DNA from: Moringa oleifera
Taxonomy: Eukaryota > Streptophyta > Magnoliopsida > Brassicales > Moringaceae
Direction of reading: 5' to 3'
DNA length: 64,000 nt
Assembly (NCBI GenBank): GCA_021397835.1
Contig: JAJFZO010000034.1
Span: 6,043,001-6,107,000 of the forward strand
Below, in pieces: positions 13,037 to 26,689 of the stretch (position 1 is its first letter; the number at the start of each line of letters is the position of its first letter). The position numbers were made by a program, and so were the translations under genes. The notes beneath the pieces were generated by a model, which was not told where the DNA came from, did no database searches, and was given only the letters and a program-made list of their open reading frames with translations.

Positions 13037-13568
13037 AGATAAATATCATTTTAAACCTTTATTCTCTCTTTAATCAAACATTTATTTTCAAAACATATCA
13101 AAACAAACCTTAACATTTCAACTTTATCCAAATTGAACTTTTTTGAAAAATTTAAATATTAAAAATATTTAAATTAGAGATATTTTACAATAAATTTTAA
13201 CTTGTATTTTTTTATATATAAATAAATATTTAAGCTATAATTATAAAAAAATTTAAGTTTTTTTAATACTGAAAATATTTTTTCTTAAAAAATATATTAT
13301 CAAAAAATTAAAAAATTCATAAAAACATCAGATTAATTGAATTTTTTTTAAAAAATTTGAGGTATAAGATTGAATTGCAATGTAGAATTTATATAAGTAG
13401 TTTTAACTATTTCAACAATGAAAAAATAATTAATTTTTTATAATTATTTTGAGTTAAAGTATAATTTAGACAAAATCAATGAATCGAGATTTGTTTGAAT
13501 ACGTTTTAAAAATAAATGTTTGATTAGAGAATAAGTATAAAACTCAAAATTTTAAATGATATTTATCC
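13037..13568. mobile_element. Mutator-type MITE, copy 1
   Basis: A non-coding element of about 532 bp with long inverted termini. It begins AGATAAATATCATTTTAAAC and ends AAATGATATTTATCC, and the next inner blocks (ATCAAACATT with AAACAAACC, and the reverse form near 13,490-13,530) are also inverted. The flanking 9-mers TAGATTTTA and TAAATATTA agree at 7 of 9 bases, consistent with an old 9-bp target duplication. It is clearly related to the copy at 37,892-38,432. Confidence 0.7.
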
Positions 13569-14900
13569 TAAATATTATTATAAGTAATAAATTTATTAAG
13601 TGAACTTTTTTATTGAATAAGTTATTATATTATTTTTAATTTTTTATACGTAATTTTAAATTTTTAACAAATATATCTAAATAATTAACACAAATATGAA
13701 AGAACAATATATTAAAATAATAAAAAAATTTGAAATAAATCATAAAAATATAACTCTTTGTTTATAATGATTGTATTTTCTTGATTGAATTGAAATAAAA
13801 AATCAGATTTTAAAATAACAAAAAAATTAAATCACTAAAAAAGTTAATATACAAACTACCATAAGATGATTATATAAATATATAAGATGATTAAGTTTTA
13901 ATTACAAGTGATGAACAAGGGGAAAGAACAAATATCTATGGCAAATCAATTGTAAAAACTATGACACACCAAGAATTTAATGATAATTTGGAGAATGTTA
14001 TACTTTGAATGTTAGAGAATATTAATTTGATAATTTTTATCAAATTATTTTGAGTTTTAATTTGATTATACATGTAAATTTAAAATTCTATAATTTTGAA
14101 TTTATAATAATTTACAATTTAAATTTTAAGTTAATCGATAAAATTAATTTTAAATTATTGGCCATTTCATGTTTATTAACCATTTAACTAAACATCAAAA
14201 TTTTCGGTTTGTTTATAAAGTTGGAAAAGCTCACATGCATTTTATTAGATTTATTTTGATTTTTATAAAATTAAAGGGAAGTCAAAAATGAGATCAATTG
14301 AATGATTGTAAAAAAGATTGGCCATTATTTGAATTTTGTATTTTTTTAAATAATATAAATTATTAAATTTTGTTCGCGATCACATTAAGAGATAATTTAT
14401 TATATTTATATATATTTATATATTTTATTGTTATAAAAATTAGATATATATATATTTTTGTAATATATGAAACAGCAATTTTTTAATTTTTATTTAATTT
14501 TATTACTTTTTTATTTTTTATTCTCTTTAAGTAAGTTGTAAAAATAAAAACCATGACTAGAACATGTGCACTTAATCTTTAATTATAATTTATCAATCAA
14601 TTATATATTTATTTTATTTGTTTTAAAAATTATTACGTTAACCAAAACATAATACAGAAACAATAATTTGATACAATATATTTTTTAAAAATTATAATTT
14701 AATATCATAATGTATATCAATTATGTTATATATATTATATAAATATAAAATTTTAATTTAAAATATAACATTAAATCATTTTTATGCATTACACAAATTT
14801 TAAATTAAATTTAAAAATAATGAAAAAATTATATATTATTCTATTAATTTTTTAAAAAACATTAAAATAAAAATTTTTAAATAAAAATCCAGAAAAAAGC
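13569..14900. other. AT-rich spacer
   Basis: Extremely AT-rich sequence with short TA and A/T runs and no supported gene or bounded element. It ends at the GC-richer promoter region of the ATG8 gene. Confidence 0.4.
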
Positions 14901-15084
14901 AAGAATCTAGTGACAACCTACTTTATTATGAAATTGTTCTGGCTCCTACCCTCTCAACAGAAGAAAGGAGTTGGAAGTGCAAAACGACATGAAAAGGAGT
15001 CGTTCTACTGTTCTAGAGCAACGATAGGGTGATCAAAGGATCCCTCGCCAGAGAGGGTTGTGTCCGCGCGAGCGATTTGTATGA

Positions 15085-15092
15085 TATAATAA
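15085..15092 (+). promoter_or_regulatory. Possible TATA box of the ATG8 gene
   Basis: TATAATAA lies about 220 bases before the ATG8 start codon, between a short GC-rich patch (CCGCGCGAGCG) and a pyrimidine-rich leader typical of plant 5' UTRs. This is a position-based inference only. Confidence 0.3.
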
Positions 15093-15311
15093 TAGTTTCC
15101 TTTGCTTACGCCCCAATCCATCATCATCTTCTGTCCCCTTCTTTCCTCCTATCAATACCTCTTTCATTTCTTGAGCAATAATTATCGTTTCATAAAAATT
15201 TCTCTTGACTTTCCTAGAATTTGATTTCATTTGATTCACCTCTCTGTTTATACCGAACTCTAGTTCCCAATTTCTTTTTTTCTTTCTCGCCTTGTTTGCA
15301 AAAGCTGTGTT

Positions 15312-17822
15312 ATGGCGAAGAGTTCCTTCAAGATGGAGCACCCCCTCGGTATGCGATTATAACGTTTAATTCTTTTTGTTTAAAGTATACCAATCAGGAA
15401 ATCTTCTTGATCTTGTGGATCATTGATTCTCATGCTGTGCGTCTGTTGATAGATCTATCTGAGTGTGGGATTTAATATCTGTTCACCTACGTCTTTTAAA
15501 TTTTAATGCATTAGCATCTGGGATTTTGTTTCTGTTCTGATTGTAATTTTGGTTCATAATTGTGGTCAATTTTTGCTCCATCATCTGAGAAATTGTAGGA
15601 TGAGGAAAAGGAGTTACGATATTGGTGTTTGCGTAGCTGTGAAGCATGAATTGGATGCTGATTTTGCTTTTTTTTTTCCCCCCCCAGTTTATTGGAGACA
15701 GATTTTAAAGTCTAGTTTTTGATTTTTTTTAGGGGTCAATTTTGGGCCAGCCAAGATGTTCTTTTTCTTAAAAAAAAAAAAAAAAAGATCACATGAGGGC
15801 ATTTTATGTTGGTTAGCCAATCTGGATATTGCTTGAACTGAAACATAACTCTATGTTGGGGACCTTTATTTTTTTAATTTTTTTCATAGCATTATTAGTG
15901 ATTCTGGTTTATTTCATTTGATGGTTGGTATTCCAGTAGAAAACAAAGTTTGGTAGATAAGGGATTTTTTTTTTTAAAAGAAAAACTTATAAATTTCTTA
16001 AAATAAGAGTTAAACTATAGAACTTCAGTGTGAGTAAAATCATGCACTTACCCTGTGAAAATATGACTTGAATCATATTGTTTATTAAATTGTGCTCTTT
16101 GTTGTGTCAGAAAGGAGGCAAGCTGAAGCTGCTCGCATTAGAGAAAAGTATCCAGACAGAATACCAGTATGAGTTTTTAATGCTTTGTATGTGTGTGCAT
16201 GGATGTACATCCCCTAAGTTTTGCCTTGCTAATATAATTGGTGTTTCATGTAGGTGATTGTAGAGAGGGCTGAAAAGAGTGATGTGCCTGACATTGATAA
16301 GAAAAAGTAAGTTATTCTTCTCCTGGACATTTATATTTTTAATGTTAGTGATTATAGTATATAGGAGCTCATCTTGCTAATTCAATAGTTTCTTGATTGT
16401 TGATGTAAAGGGTTACTAGGTTCCATAGATGATTATGTATTGAGAACATTGTGCCATGTTCTGATGTTTAACTTTGTTATTTGATTTCTAGGCAAGGGAA
16501 GTATTTAATGTATTTTCTTGGATGCTAGAAGCTTATCACATTTCATCTGGAATCATCATATTTTCCATACTTGAAAGAAGTATTTGGAAACGAGAAAGAA
16601 ATAGCAGTTTTTCTTTTTCTTTTCTTTTAATAGCACATCGGATATTGGTAGCATTAGGGCTTCTTTTGTATGAGTGGTGATACATTTATACGAGAAACTA
16701 TCATGTTTTCTAGAATTGTTTCAAGAATGCCTCTTGGAGAAAATAAGAGAAGAGAACAATATTCTCAAAAGCAGAGATTACTTCTGGAAACAGTTTGTCA
16801 AAAATAGGAAACTTCTTTTGAGTGGAGTTCTCCAACAACACTTGAAAGCACCAACATATCATATATTTGGAGTAGAGAAGTATTTTTGTTGTTCAAAAAC
16901 AGTTTAGCAAATCCAGAATAGAGATTGACTAGTTAATGCTGGTAAATTGATATTCTGCTAGCTTCTCTTATATCCTTGATGGTGTATCCTTGTGTTGATA
17001 TTCCTATTTGTGAGTTTCGTTTCTCTTGCATCGTGTGAGTATATGTGATTCTTAATTGGAGTTGCTTGATTAAGGCCAGCATTTGTTGATAGTTAAGTTC
17101 ATCTGTTCAGTGTTGCTGAATAAGTTGCCAGCAAAGACAACTTTTGGAGGCACGTGGAATTTTTTTTTTCCTTTCTCATTTTTGAGTCTATTATAAAAAA
17201 CCGCGTTCAATTGGATTGTCTGCTTATTGTCAATTAGCGTATATGCAGTAATTACCAAGCATAGAATGTCAATGATGCTTCTATCAAGTAGTGTAGAGAT
17301 GCTTATTGATTTAAGAGTTTCAATACAAGAGATGCTTACTTCTTTGAGAGTTTCCTACCATGGAACTTATGGATGACTTCTAGAATCTATCAACCTTTGA
17401 ATTTTCAACTTGAATTCTGCTGAATGGATTATATTCAACAATTATGTGGACTGACTGCCCCATACTTTTGCTGTCTTTTCCCTTTCCTTTTGAATGTAAT
17501 TGTTCTGTTTGAGAAATGCAGGTATTTGGTTCCCGCTGATCTTACTGTTGGTCAATTTGTTTACGTGGTCCGAAAGAGGATCAAGCTCAGTCCTGAAAAG
17601 GCTATCTTTATTTTTGTGAAGAACATTCTACCACCCACTGGTGAGATACAGGACCTTATATACTAGTATCATTATTAGGTCATTGTCTCTATTCTTACAG
17701 GCTCATACTATTGGTTTCATGTTGCAGCGGCTATGATGTCTGCCATCTATGAAGAAAATAAGGATGAAGATGGTTTCCTTTACATGACCTACAGTGGTGA
17801 GAACACATTTGGGATTTTCTGA
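15312..17822 (+). CDS. ATG8: Autophagy-related protein 8 (ATG8)
   Basis: Ubiquitin-like protein that is conjugated to phosphatidylethanolamine and builds and loads autophagosomes through AIM/LIR-containing cargo receptors. Five coding exons (15312-15348, 16111-16166, 16254-16306, 17522-17640, 17728-17822) join in phase into 119 residues. The N-terminal helices read [19 protein letters not shown]. The ubiquitin fold includes [20 protein letters not shown] and [20 protein letters not shown], which form the AIM-docking surface, and then [17 protein letters not shown]. The protein ends GENTFGIF, so Gly117 is followed by only two residues to be removed by ATG4 before lipidation. Length and sequence are canonical for plant ATG8 clade I (ATG8c/d-like), and the gene appears fully intact. 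Its 3' end faces the small-protein gene at 18,268. Confidence 0.97.
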
Positions 17823-18267
17823 GATGTGATTTACCTGTGCTTCAAGGACGAAAAGAAAAACTAGATTAGTTGTAAATTCTCTGTTCTCTGGTTCCATCAG
17901 TTTGGTTCCCTTTTCTGCTACTTCTTTCAAAGTATGGACTGCTGGGTTATGTATATGTTTAAATTATTACTATGAATTGGATGAATGAATATTTTATGTA
18001 TTTTGTCTGCTGTGGTTAGTGCAGCATGATGTATGACTTGGAAGGGTCAGCATGGGTTACATTTAAATCTTGTAAGGATGACTCAGATTTAGTATTATAA
18101 GCAAGCAATTGAATGTAAATGCATAAAATGTGCAAGTCAATACCAGTCATCCTATTGAGTGTCATCAGAATGTGATAGAATGAACAAATTTCGGGCAAGC
18201 TGATTCTGATCCGCCCAGTTGGGTTTTAGAGCACATGGTTCATGCTTTCCAAAGAGAAATTTACGAT
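17823..18267. other. Convergent 3' ends of ATG8 and a small-protein gene
   Basis: About 445 bases separate two tail-to-tail genes, and the span should hold both 3' UTRs and polyadenylation sites. No coding sequence is supported here. Confidence 0.5.
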
Positions 18268-18528
18268 TCAGTTGGAAGGCCACTTCTTCTGATATTGCTT
18301 TTTGAACCATTTGATCCCTCCAGAAGTTCCACGCTTCACCTTCTGGGCACCTGCAGAGGCTGCTGCCTTGGCCTTATCCAGTCCTGCTGAGGTGGCTGCC
18401 TTCACCTCTTCCATCTTTTTGCTGCTGCTGTGGCCCATTGATGGTTTCTTCCCCATGAGCTTGTCATCTTCTTCGCGGTCGAAACTGTTGCCCCACTGAT
18501 CAGCCCAGCTAGGTGCCTTGCTTCCCAT
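18268..18528 (-). CDS. Conserved small basic plant protein, function unknown
   Basis: An 86-residue single-exon reading frame on the minus strand. The N-terminus MGSKAPSWADQWG is a conserved signature of a small land-plant protein family that I recognise but cannot assign a function. The middle is Ala/Lys-rich (AGLDKAKAAASAGAQKVKRG) and probably helical. The C-terminus GGIKWFKKQYQKK is strongly basic. There is no signal peptide or membrane segment. Upstream, an AG acceptor at 18,535-18,536 and a GT donor at 19,350 predict an 816-base intron in the 5' UTR, with the first non-coding exon from 19,351 rightwards. The promoter would then lie near 19,400-19,650, next to the tRNA-Asn gene. Automatic annotations of this family vary and should not be trusted for function. 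Confidence 0.85.
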   Translation of the reverse strand: MGSKAPSWADQWGNSFDREEDDKLMGKKPSMGHSSSKKMEEVKAATSAGLDKAKAAASAGAQKVKRGTSGGIKWFKKQYQKKWPSN

Positions 18529-18534
18529 ATTTCC

Positions 18535-19350
18535 CTGAATGTCTTATTCAGCTAAACATACATAATCAATCACAGTAGAGGGTATGAATGGTAGGTAGAA
18601 GCAACTCAGTTTCCAAAGTGGCAATGCAAGGGTAAGTGAACAACTAGTAAGTTTTATCCTAAGCTAATGAGAAAGAGATCAGTTATAGAGCATGTTAATG
18701 GATGGTGCATTGAAGTACCTGAGTTTTTGAGAATTTCTATCATCTGCTGTGTTTTTCTTTGTTTTTTGTTTTTCAATAGTTCTATGCTCTTCGGTTGTTG
18801 TAATTTGAAGTTGTTTATTAGTGATTTATTGCACCTCATTCAAGCCTTCTATCAAGAGAAGCAAACAAACCCCCCATATACTAATCCAAATACACAGACA
18901 TCAGGAGTCTGAAATCCGTGGGAGAAATCTAAGATCACATATACTGCATGAGCGGACCTCCTAGTTCACCAACTGCCTTCCCAGGTTGCAAAACCAATAT
19001 GGACCAAACGAGCTCACTTTCTCTCTCCTGTTTCTTTCTTCTCAAGGCCTTAGGTCTTACTCATTTTTCCATTACTGAGGACCAACCATGGAGTCCAAAA
19101 AAAGAGAAACATGGAACCACAAGCAGAGATTACAAAATCAGATTTGTCGCTTTTCAGATTCAAAGGGAATAATTATGTAAAATTACTTAATTCTCTTTGA
19201 ACCTGTAGCCCACAAGTTCCAACAGAATTAAAAGATGACCAGAAGAGGACAATTCAAAGAGTGAACAAATGCAGCAACCAATACCCAGAAACACAAAAAC
19301 AATTGATTACACAGAAAAAAAAAAAAGCAAAAAGAAGAGAAGCAAAGTAC
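18535..19350 (-). other. Predicted 5' UTR intron of the small-protein gene
   Basis: On the minus strand the sequence reads AAAAGCTTTTAG|GTACTTTG at the donor side and ATTCAG|GGAAATATGG just before the start codon. Open stretches inside it on either strand show no family resemblance and are treated as chance. Confidence 0.5.
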
Positions 19351-19672
19351 CTAAAAGCTTTTTGATTCCGTCAAAGAGAGAAAAGAGCCTAAACTGGTGA
19401 CTGGTGAGGGAGATGGTTAAAGAACCTTTTGTTGTGTAAGGGTGTAAGTCAAATGGGATTGCTGGGTTTTGCTGAATTTCTGAGCTGTTTATAAATCAAA
19501 ACAGTGAGATGTCGATGTGGGCATTTGCCATATTTGGAGGGATAATAACTCTCACACTCTGCACCACCATGGAAGTTTGCCCTCCAAGGAATCTGCGTTT
19601 GCTTTCCCTGTAAGCACGTCGGACATGTCAGAAATTTCAATTTTATATAGCTTACACAATGTTAACAAGCCA

Positions 19673-19689
19673 GCTGGAATAGCTCAGTT

Positions 19690-19722
<33 letters not shown>

Positions 19723-19746
19723 GAGGTTCAAGCCCTCCTTCTAGCG
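19673..19746 (+). tRNA. trnN-GUU: tRNA-Asn (anticodon GUU)
   Basis: A 74-base sequence folds into a standard cloverleaf. The acceptor stem GCTGGAA pairs with TTCTAGC (one G-U pair), followed by discriminator G. The D-arm holds the A box TAGCTCAGTTGG. The anticodon is GTT at 19,707-19,709 in loop CTGTTAA. The T arm GGAGG-TTCAAGC-CCTCC contains the B box GGTTCAAGCCC. There is no intron and no encoded CCA. A run of 12 T follows about 54 bases downstream, with no closer T run; both promoter boxes are intact, so it is probably a functional cytosolic tRNA gene. Confidence 0.96.
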
Positions 19747-20131
19747 TACTGCTCCTTCCGGTTGCGTTTTATACACCATTACATTCAACTGCTTCCCCTC
19801 TTTTTTTTTTTTCATGTGGAAAATAGCATCATCTGAGTTGCGAAAATATGTACTCAATAAAATACATGTTAACATTTTATGACATGTGTTTATCTAATAG
19901 AATTAAAATTATATTTTATCTGCTTAAATGTTATTTTTTAATATCAAACGGTTAATTTTCTTTTCTCTTGAAATTAGGATATAATTTCCATTGATTTTTT
20001 TTAAAAAATTACTAATATTAAACAAGTTAATTTTATACAAATATTACAAATTAATTAAGATAATCATCCAAATCATTGATAAGTTGGATTTTTATTATTG
20101 TAATATAATATTTAAAATATAATTTTTAATT
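19747..20131. other. AT-rich spacer after tRNA
   Basis: Contains a T run at about 19,800 that could serve in RNA polymerase III termination, then AT-rich DNA with nothing recognisable. Confidence 0.4.
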
Positions 20132-20621
20132 AAGTAAATCAATTAAATATTAAGTTTTATTTTTTCAATCAAACATTTAATTTTAAAATGTATTTTAATA
20201 AATTATAACATATTAATTTTATCTAAATAAAATTTTAATTTTAAAAATTATAAAAACTTAATAATGTTTTCATCGTTGAAGTTTTTAGAAAATTATTCAA
20301 ATAAATTTTATACTTTATTTTGATTTTATCTTTCAAATTTAAATAGCTTTCAACTAACAAGTTATTTTTATAATTTTTTAATTTTTAATAATATAATTTT
20401 TATTTTTTTAAAATTTTTTTAGATAATAGCTTCAAGTTTTTTTATATATTTATAGAAAAAACTCAAATAAAAATTAGTTGTAAAAGATCTCTAATTTAAT
20501 TTTTTGATAAAATTTAATTTATTTTAAATTAATATATTAAAATTTATTTAAATATATTTTAAAAATTAAAATTTGACTTAAGACAATGAATAAACAACAT
20601 AATTTTAAATAATTTTTTTAA
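20132..20621. mobile_element. Mutator-type MITE, decayed copy 2
   Basis: Internal blocks match the element at 37,892-38,432 in the same order. CAATCAAACATTTAATTTTAAAATGTAT lies near 20,167, then a TTTTATACTTTATT-like segment, AGATAATAGCTTCAAG near 20,422, and GTTGTAAAAGATCTCTAATTT near 20,480. The termini are too decayed to define, so the boundaries are approximate and no target duplication was seen. Confidence 0.5.
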
Positions 20622-22920
20622 CAAATTATCTCTCAGTACAGTAGTACAAAAAGTTTAATAATTTGTATTATCTAGCAAGAGATTCAAGAGTTAAGTAACA
20701 TATGAATGCAAGTGAACTTCTTTTCTTGTCATATTCTCTCTTTTCCTTTAAAAAAGAACTTTAAATTTTTTACAAATATTTTTCTCTTTTTTTATCACAT
20801 TCTCTCTTTTCATAAAGAAAAAATATATTTTTTCAATTTTTTAAAATATTTTTTTCAAGTAACTCATTTAATTTTTTTGTTCAAATTAGGATATGATTTC
20901 ATATGAATAATTTTTTAAAATTATTTTATAAAATTAAGATCTTTGCATGATAAGAATTTGGAGACCTTTTAACATATTATATACTTTAAATTATTAAGGT
21001 CTAATAATTGCTTTTAAAATAAAAAACTTGAAATAAAAGATGAAAATAAAAATAAAAATAATATTCAAATTAATGAGCTTATAAAAATATTATTACATAG
21101 TTATGTACTATTCTGTAATTAAATTTTCAAATTTAAAATTAATAATATTTTTATAATAAAATTAATAATATTTTAACTACTCTCAATTATAATGCAAATG
21201 AGATTAATTTGAGTAGTTATCTTGTCAATTAAAGAAAAACATTATTAGAATTTGACAATGAAAAGTTAACTTATAATTTGCATCTAAAAGAAGAAACATG
21301 GTAATGCAAATATAAATTTATTAAGCAAAATCTCATTTAAATTGAGCAAAACTGTCTCAGTTACACCTCTCGGACAAATAAATAAACACGACGTGGATGG
21401 AATAAATTAACTAATAAAAGAAATGTAGAAATGGTAGGTTTGAAGGCAATTGAGGCTCCGTTGTTTTTACCTTATAAAATTAGTGTTGTATTGGGTTGCC
21501 TGTATTTATCACGTTGGTTAGGTGGACCGATTATGACATATGTTTTTAATTATATTTTTTATCCTAAGATTTGAGAATGGGAAATAAATGAAGGCTGATA
21601 TTTTCAACTTATTTAAATTTATTCTTACCAACTTAATTTGAGTTTTAATTAAATCTTTCATTATTTAAATTTTATTATCATAATGAAAATAACATATTTT
21701 TAACATAAATTAAAAACAATAACATATTATGTATCGATGGTTGGAAAAATCATATATTTTGAATAAAATAATATGTTAAGATGTTATTTAAATGTATTTT
21801 TTTTAAAATACACTTTTTATGCTTATAACATTTCTCATTTAAAATCATTTTGAAAAAATATTTTCTTCATTTTTATATTGACAATAAAATGTGATTTTTT
21901 AAAAATACTTATAAGTTGTTTTTTTGAATTAAAATAATACTTTTACAAAAAAAATCGTTGTATCTTAAGAAACATAACTCTCAGGTTCGATAATGTCTCG
22001 ATTCGAAAATTTGTAACTTAAGCCTAGCTTAACCTATTACTCGATAAGCCTTGTAAATTAACGAGTCGGACAGACCTCTTTATTTAAAAAAAATATGACC
22101 TATAAGTTATCTACTAGCTTAATTTGTTGGACTTTATGTGAGCTATTTTTGGACTGTAAATGAGTTCTATTTGAACTTTATGTGAGTTATTTTTAGATTT
22201 TAAACGAATTTTATTTAAGTTTTATGTATGTTTTATATATATTTATATAAGCCTAATAAGAGTGTTATATAAGACTTAGATGAGTTTTATTATACTTTAT
22301 ATATATATAAGTTAATATTTTATAAATTATATTATTTATTAATTTTAAAATAAATAATATAAAAAACTATTTATATACAATATTAAATAAATAATATATT
22401 TTATTAAATAAATGTAATTTTAAGAGATTGATACATCTTTATAAAATAAATACATTTTATTTATTCACTTGACAATTATATACATTTCTCAATTTCGTTA
22501 TTCAAATAAGTATATATTTAAATTAAAAAAATTACATAAACTTATATTTATTATAGAACTTTCAATCTTAAAGAGAACTAGTATCATTAAATTCAATTCA
22601 ACATACATTGATATTTACTAATTGTTTTATTATTTTTTCAATCTTATACTATATTATATTATTTTATTTATTAAATTAAAATTATTTTAATTAAAACTTA
22701 TTGTTAAATCATGAACATTTGTTAAGTTGACGTCATCCACCAATCATAATGACACCACAATTTCTTCTTAGGCCCTCTTGTTTTCTTTTTATTTATTTAT
22801 TTATTATTATTATTATTTTACTCATAGAATCGATATCAGATTAATTAATCCTTTTATTTTTTATTTTTTTTTTGTCTTTTTTGTCTTCCTTCGCCTCTCC
22901 GGCTTGATTGAGTGGAGCTG
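20622..22920. other. AT-rich spacer with short tandem repeats
   Basis: No gene is supported. A short tandem repeat of about 45 bases (TTTATGTGAGTTATTTTTAG type, two and a half diverged copies) lies at 22,127-22,240. The segment from 21,960 to 22,080 has the alternating TCGATTCGAAAATTTG style seen in dispersed plant repeats, but has no clear ends. Confidence 0.4.
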
Positions 22921-23029
22921 TGAAGACACGATATATAGAGTTGATGGACTCTTGACTTTTCCACCCACATTTGATGTGAAACTGCTTTAAAAAAATTTAT
23001 GTGGCACTCGATTACCATGACCACTACAA

Positions 23030-23036
23030 TATAAAG
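23030..23036 (+). promoter_or_regulatory. Possible TATA box of the double-bond reductase gene
   Basis: TATAAAG lies 224 bases before the start codon. Another candidate, ATATATAG, lies at about 22,931. The choice cannot be made from sequence alone. Confidence 0.3.
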
Positions 23037-23259
23037 TGTTAAATATTAGCCACTTTTATTATTATATAATTTTTGTTGTAAAATATCAACGCTTGTTCAG
23101 CACCCCACATGCAGATGGGCAACTGTCCTTTGAAAAAAAAAAAAAGAAAAAAGAACAAAGCTTATTATACCTAAATGCTGGAACAGAGGACACATGCACA
23201 CTACAGCCTTGCTCTTTGTATATGCTTCTGAGAGAGAGACAGAGAGTGAAAGAGAGAGA

Positions 23260-24991
<1,732 letters not shown>

Positions 24992-25108
24992 TTAGGGTTT
25001 TCTCCTTGAATGGGTGAATTAAGAGGAAGATTAAGCTGGAGCTATTTCTACAGCCATGTATTTCCTCTGTAACTCCCTTATCCTACTCTGAAGATCCATC
25101 TTCTGCAG

Positions 25109-25114
25109 AATAAA
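25109..25114 (+). terminator. Likely polyadenylation signal of the reductase gene
   Basis: AATAAA lies 118 bases after the stop codon, in the position expected of a plant near-upstream element. Confidence 0.5.
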
Positions 25115-25984
25115 GTTGCAGTTTTAGCTTTGGGGTTTATTGGAATGGGGCTCACAGCTCATAAAACTAAGTTTAAATTCAACTCTTTTTTGAGCTTCGC
25201 TATTTCAATTTGGATACCTTTACTCAATACCCATTTCCGAAGAAATACAATAAGCCCTACTTTTCTGGAAAAGCTCTTGTTAATTTCAATAATCTGAAAG
25301 TATCTGCAGTAGGTTGTTTATCGGCTGTAGATTTAAACACAGTAACAATGTTTTTCTAGAAACGAGGTATCCCATTTATTTATGCTCCATAAAATGCTAA
25401 AACAATGGAACTACAGCAAAACTCATAATTCATTAGTTTGGCTCCTTCCAAAAACATAAGAAAAGAAAGTGTGTTAAAACAGAAATTAAAAGGCAGGTAT
25501 CAGCTTCTTTCTTCTTAAACTTCAGCTTTGTCCTCAAGAAATGAGTTTTTTATAAAGTCTCTGTCTTCCCAAAGTGGATGCCAGCAGGCAATAACAATTT
25601 TATGCAATTAATTAGAATTGAAGTTAAAGAATTTTGCATTCCAATCAATTATCTTCGAATGTGAGACCTTCACACAAACAATTGAGTGGGGCATGTCATG
25701 CAGCTTGAAATATGATAAATAAATGCCAACCAGTAAAAGTTTGATCGACTCTCTGCAAGGTATTGACAAATCCTTCATGTGTACTGCCATGAAATTGATC
25801 TAGTTTACTAGGGATGAAAACTTTATTTTTTTGAGAAAAAAATGTTTTTTGTTTTTTAAGATTTAGAGTCAGTGAAGACTAGTAAATGGATACTTATTTA
25901 GAGGAAGATTTGACCAGTATGGGATGGAATCTTCCTCCGGCCTCGTAGTGCATGTTCTCCCAGCTCACTCCAACGTTCACAATA
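25115..25984. other. Intergenic sequence, nothing recognised
   Basis: Moderately AT-rich spacer between the reductase gene and the transposon nest. No coding or repeat signature is supported. Confidence 0.4.
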
Positions 25985-26584
25985 TCCACATCCTATACTA
26001 CCTGCCACGTTTTCAGTTCTTGTTCCTTTTTAAGCCCACCGCCACCATAAATAGAGGTAGAGCCCCTCAATGCTCTACTTTTCAAATAGCAGCCTCCCAT
26101 TGTCACATAGTAGCCTTCCATAGAGAGAAACTCTCTAGCTTCTTATAAAAGCTCTTTGAGCTATCATCCAGTTACCTAAGAGCTTTTTGAAATATGTTCG
26201 ACTAATCTAAAAGTTCCCTAAAGTTATTCCTGAGTTACTTAGAAGCTCCCTTATCCATCCGAGCTCTCTTAGCTTCTCTTAATAAAGAAGCTTAGCTTTT
26301 CCAATATAGAAACTTAGTCTTGTACAGTTTTTGGTTTTTTTTTTTTCCAGTTTTGGTTTCAAAACAATAGTTTCAGGTGTAAATTAGTTTTGTACAGTGC
26401 ATTTGAAGATCTGAGATATAGTGAATTCTGAATTGCTCTATCCTAGGGATAATACGACTATACATTGCTTAGGACATCCTAAGTAGAGCAGCAAAACGTG
26501 TTAAAGAGAGTGACTTAGTTCGCGACTCAACCCAAATATAAAATTTGGTAACTTTGTTTTTTTTATTTAATTTCAACGCCAACA
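25985..26584 (+). repeat. Copia LTR-like repeat, family A, copy 1
   Basis: About 600 bases that align along their whole length with 34,813-35,439. Shared blocks include ATCCTATACTACC near 25,990, TTATAAAAGCTCTTTGAGCT near 26,142, TCCATCCGAGCTCTCTTAGCTTCTC near 26,254, GTGACTTAGTT near 26,511 and AATTTGGTAACTTTG near 26,541. It ends in CAACA, the complement of the TGTTG that opens the other copy. A possible TATA box (ATAAATAGAGG) lies near 26,047. It sits just upstream of a copia polyprotein remnant, as a 5' LTR should. Confidence 0.65.
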
Positions 26585-26689
26585 ACTTTAAGATGTTTTC
26601 ATTTGCCATGTCTATTGATTCGGTTATTGTTGTTGTTGCATGAACATGCTTTTCTATTTTGAGGATATGCATTTTAAAAAATGGAGACA

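Noticed and set aside
15670..15690. T-run followed by C-run in an ATG8 intron, and a similar one near 52,381
   Set aside because: These are short homopolymer tracts close to intron pyrimidine-rich sequence. They are probably chance or slippage and no function is suggested.
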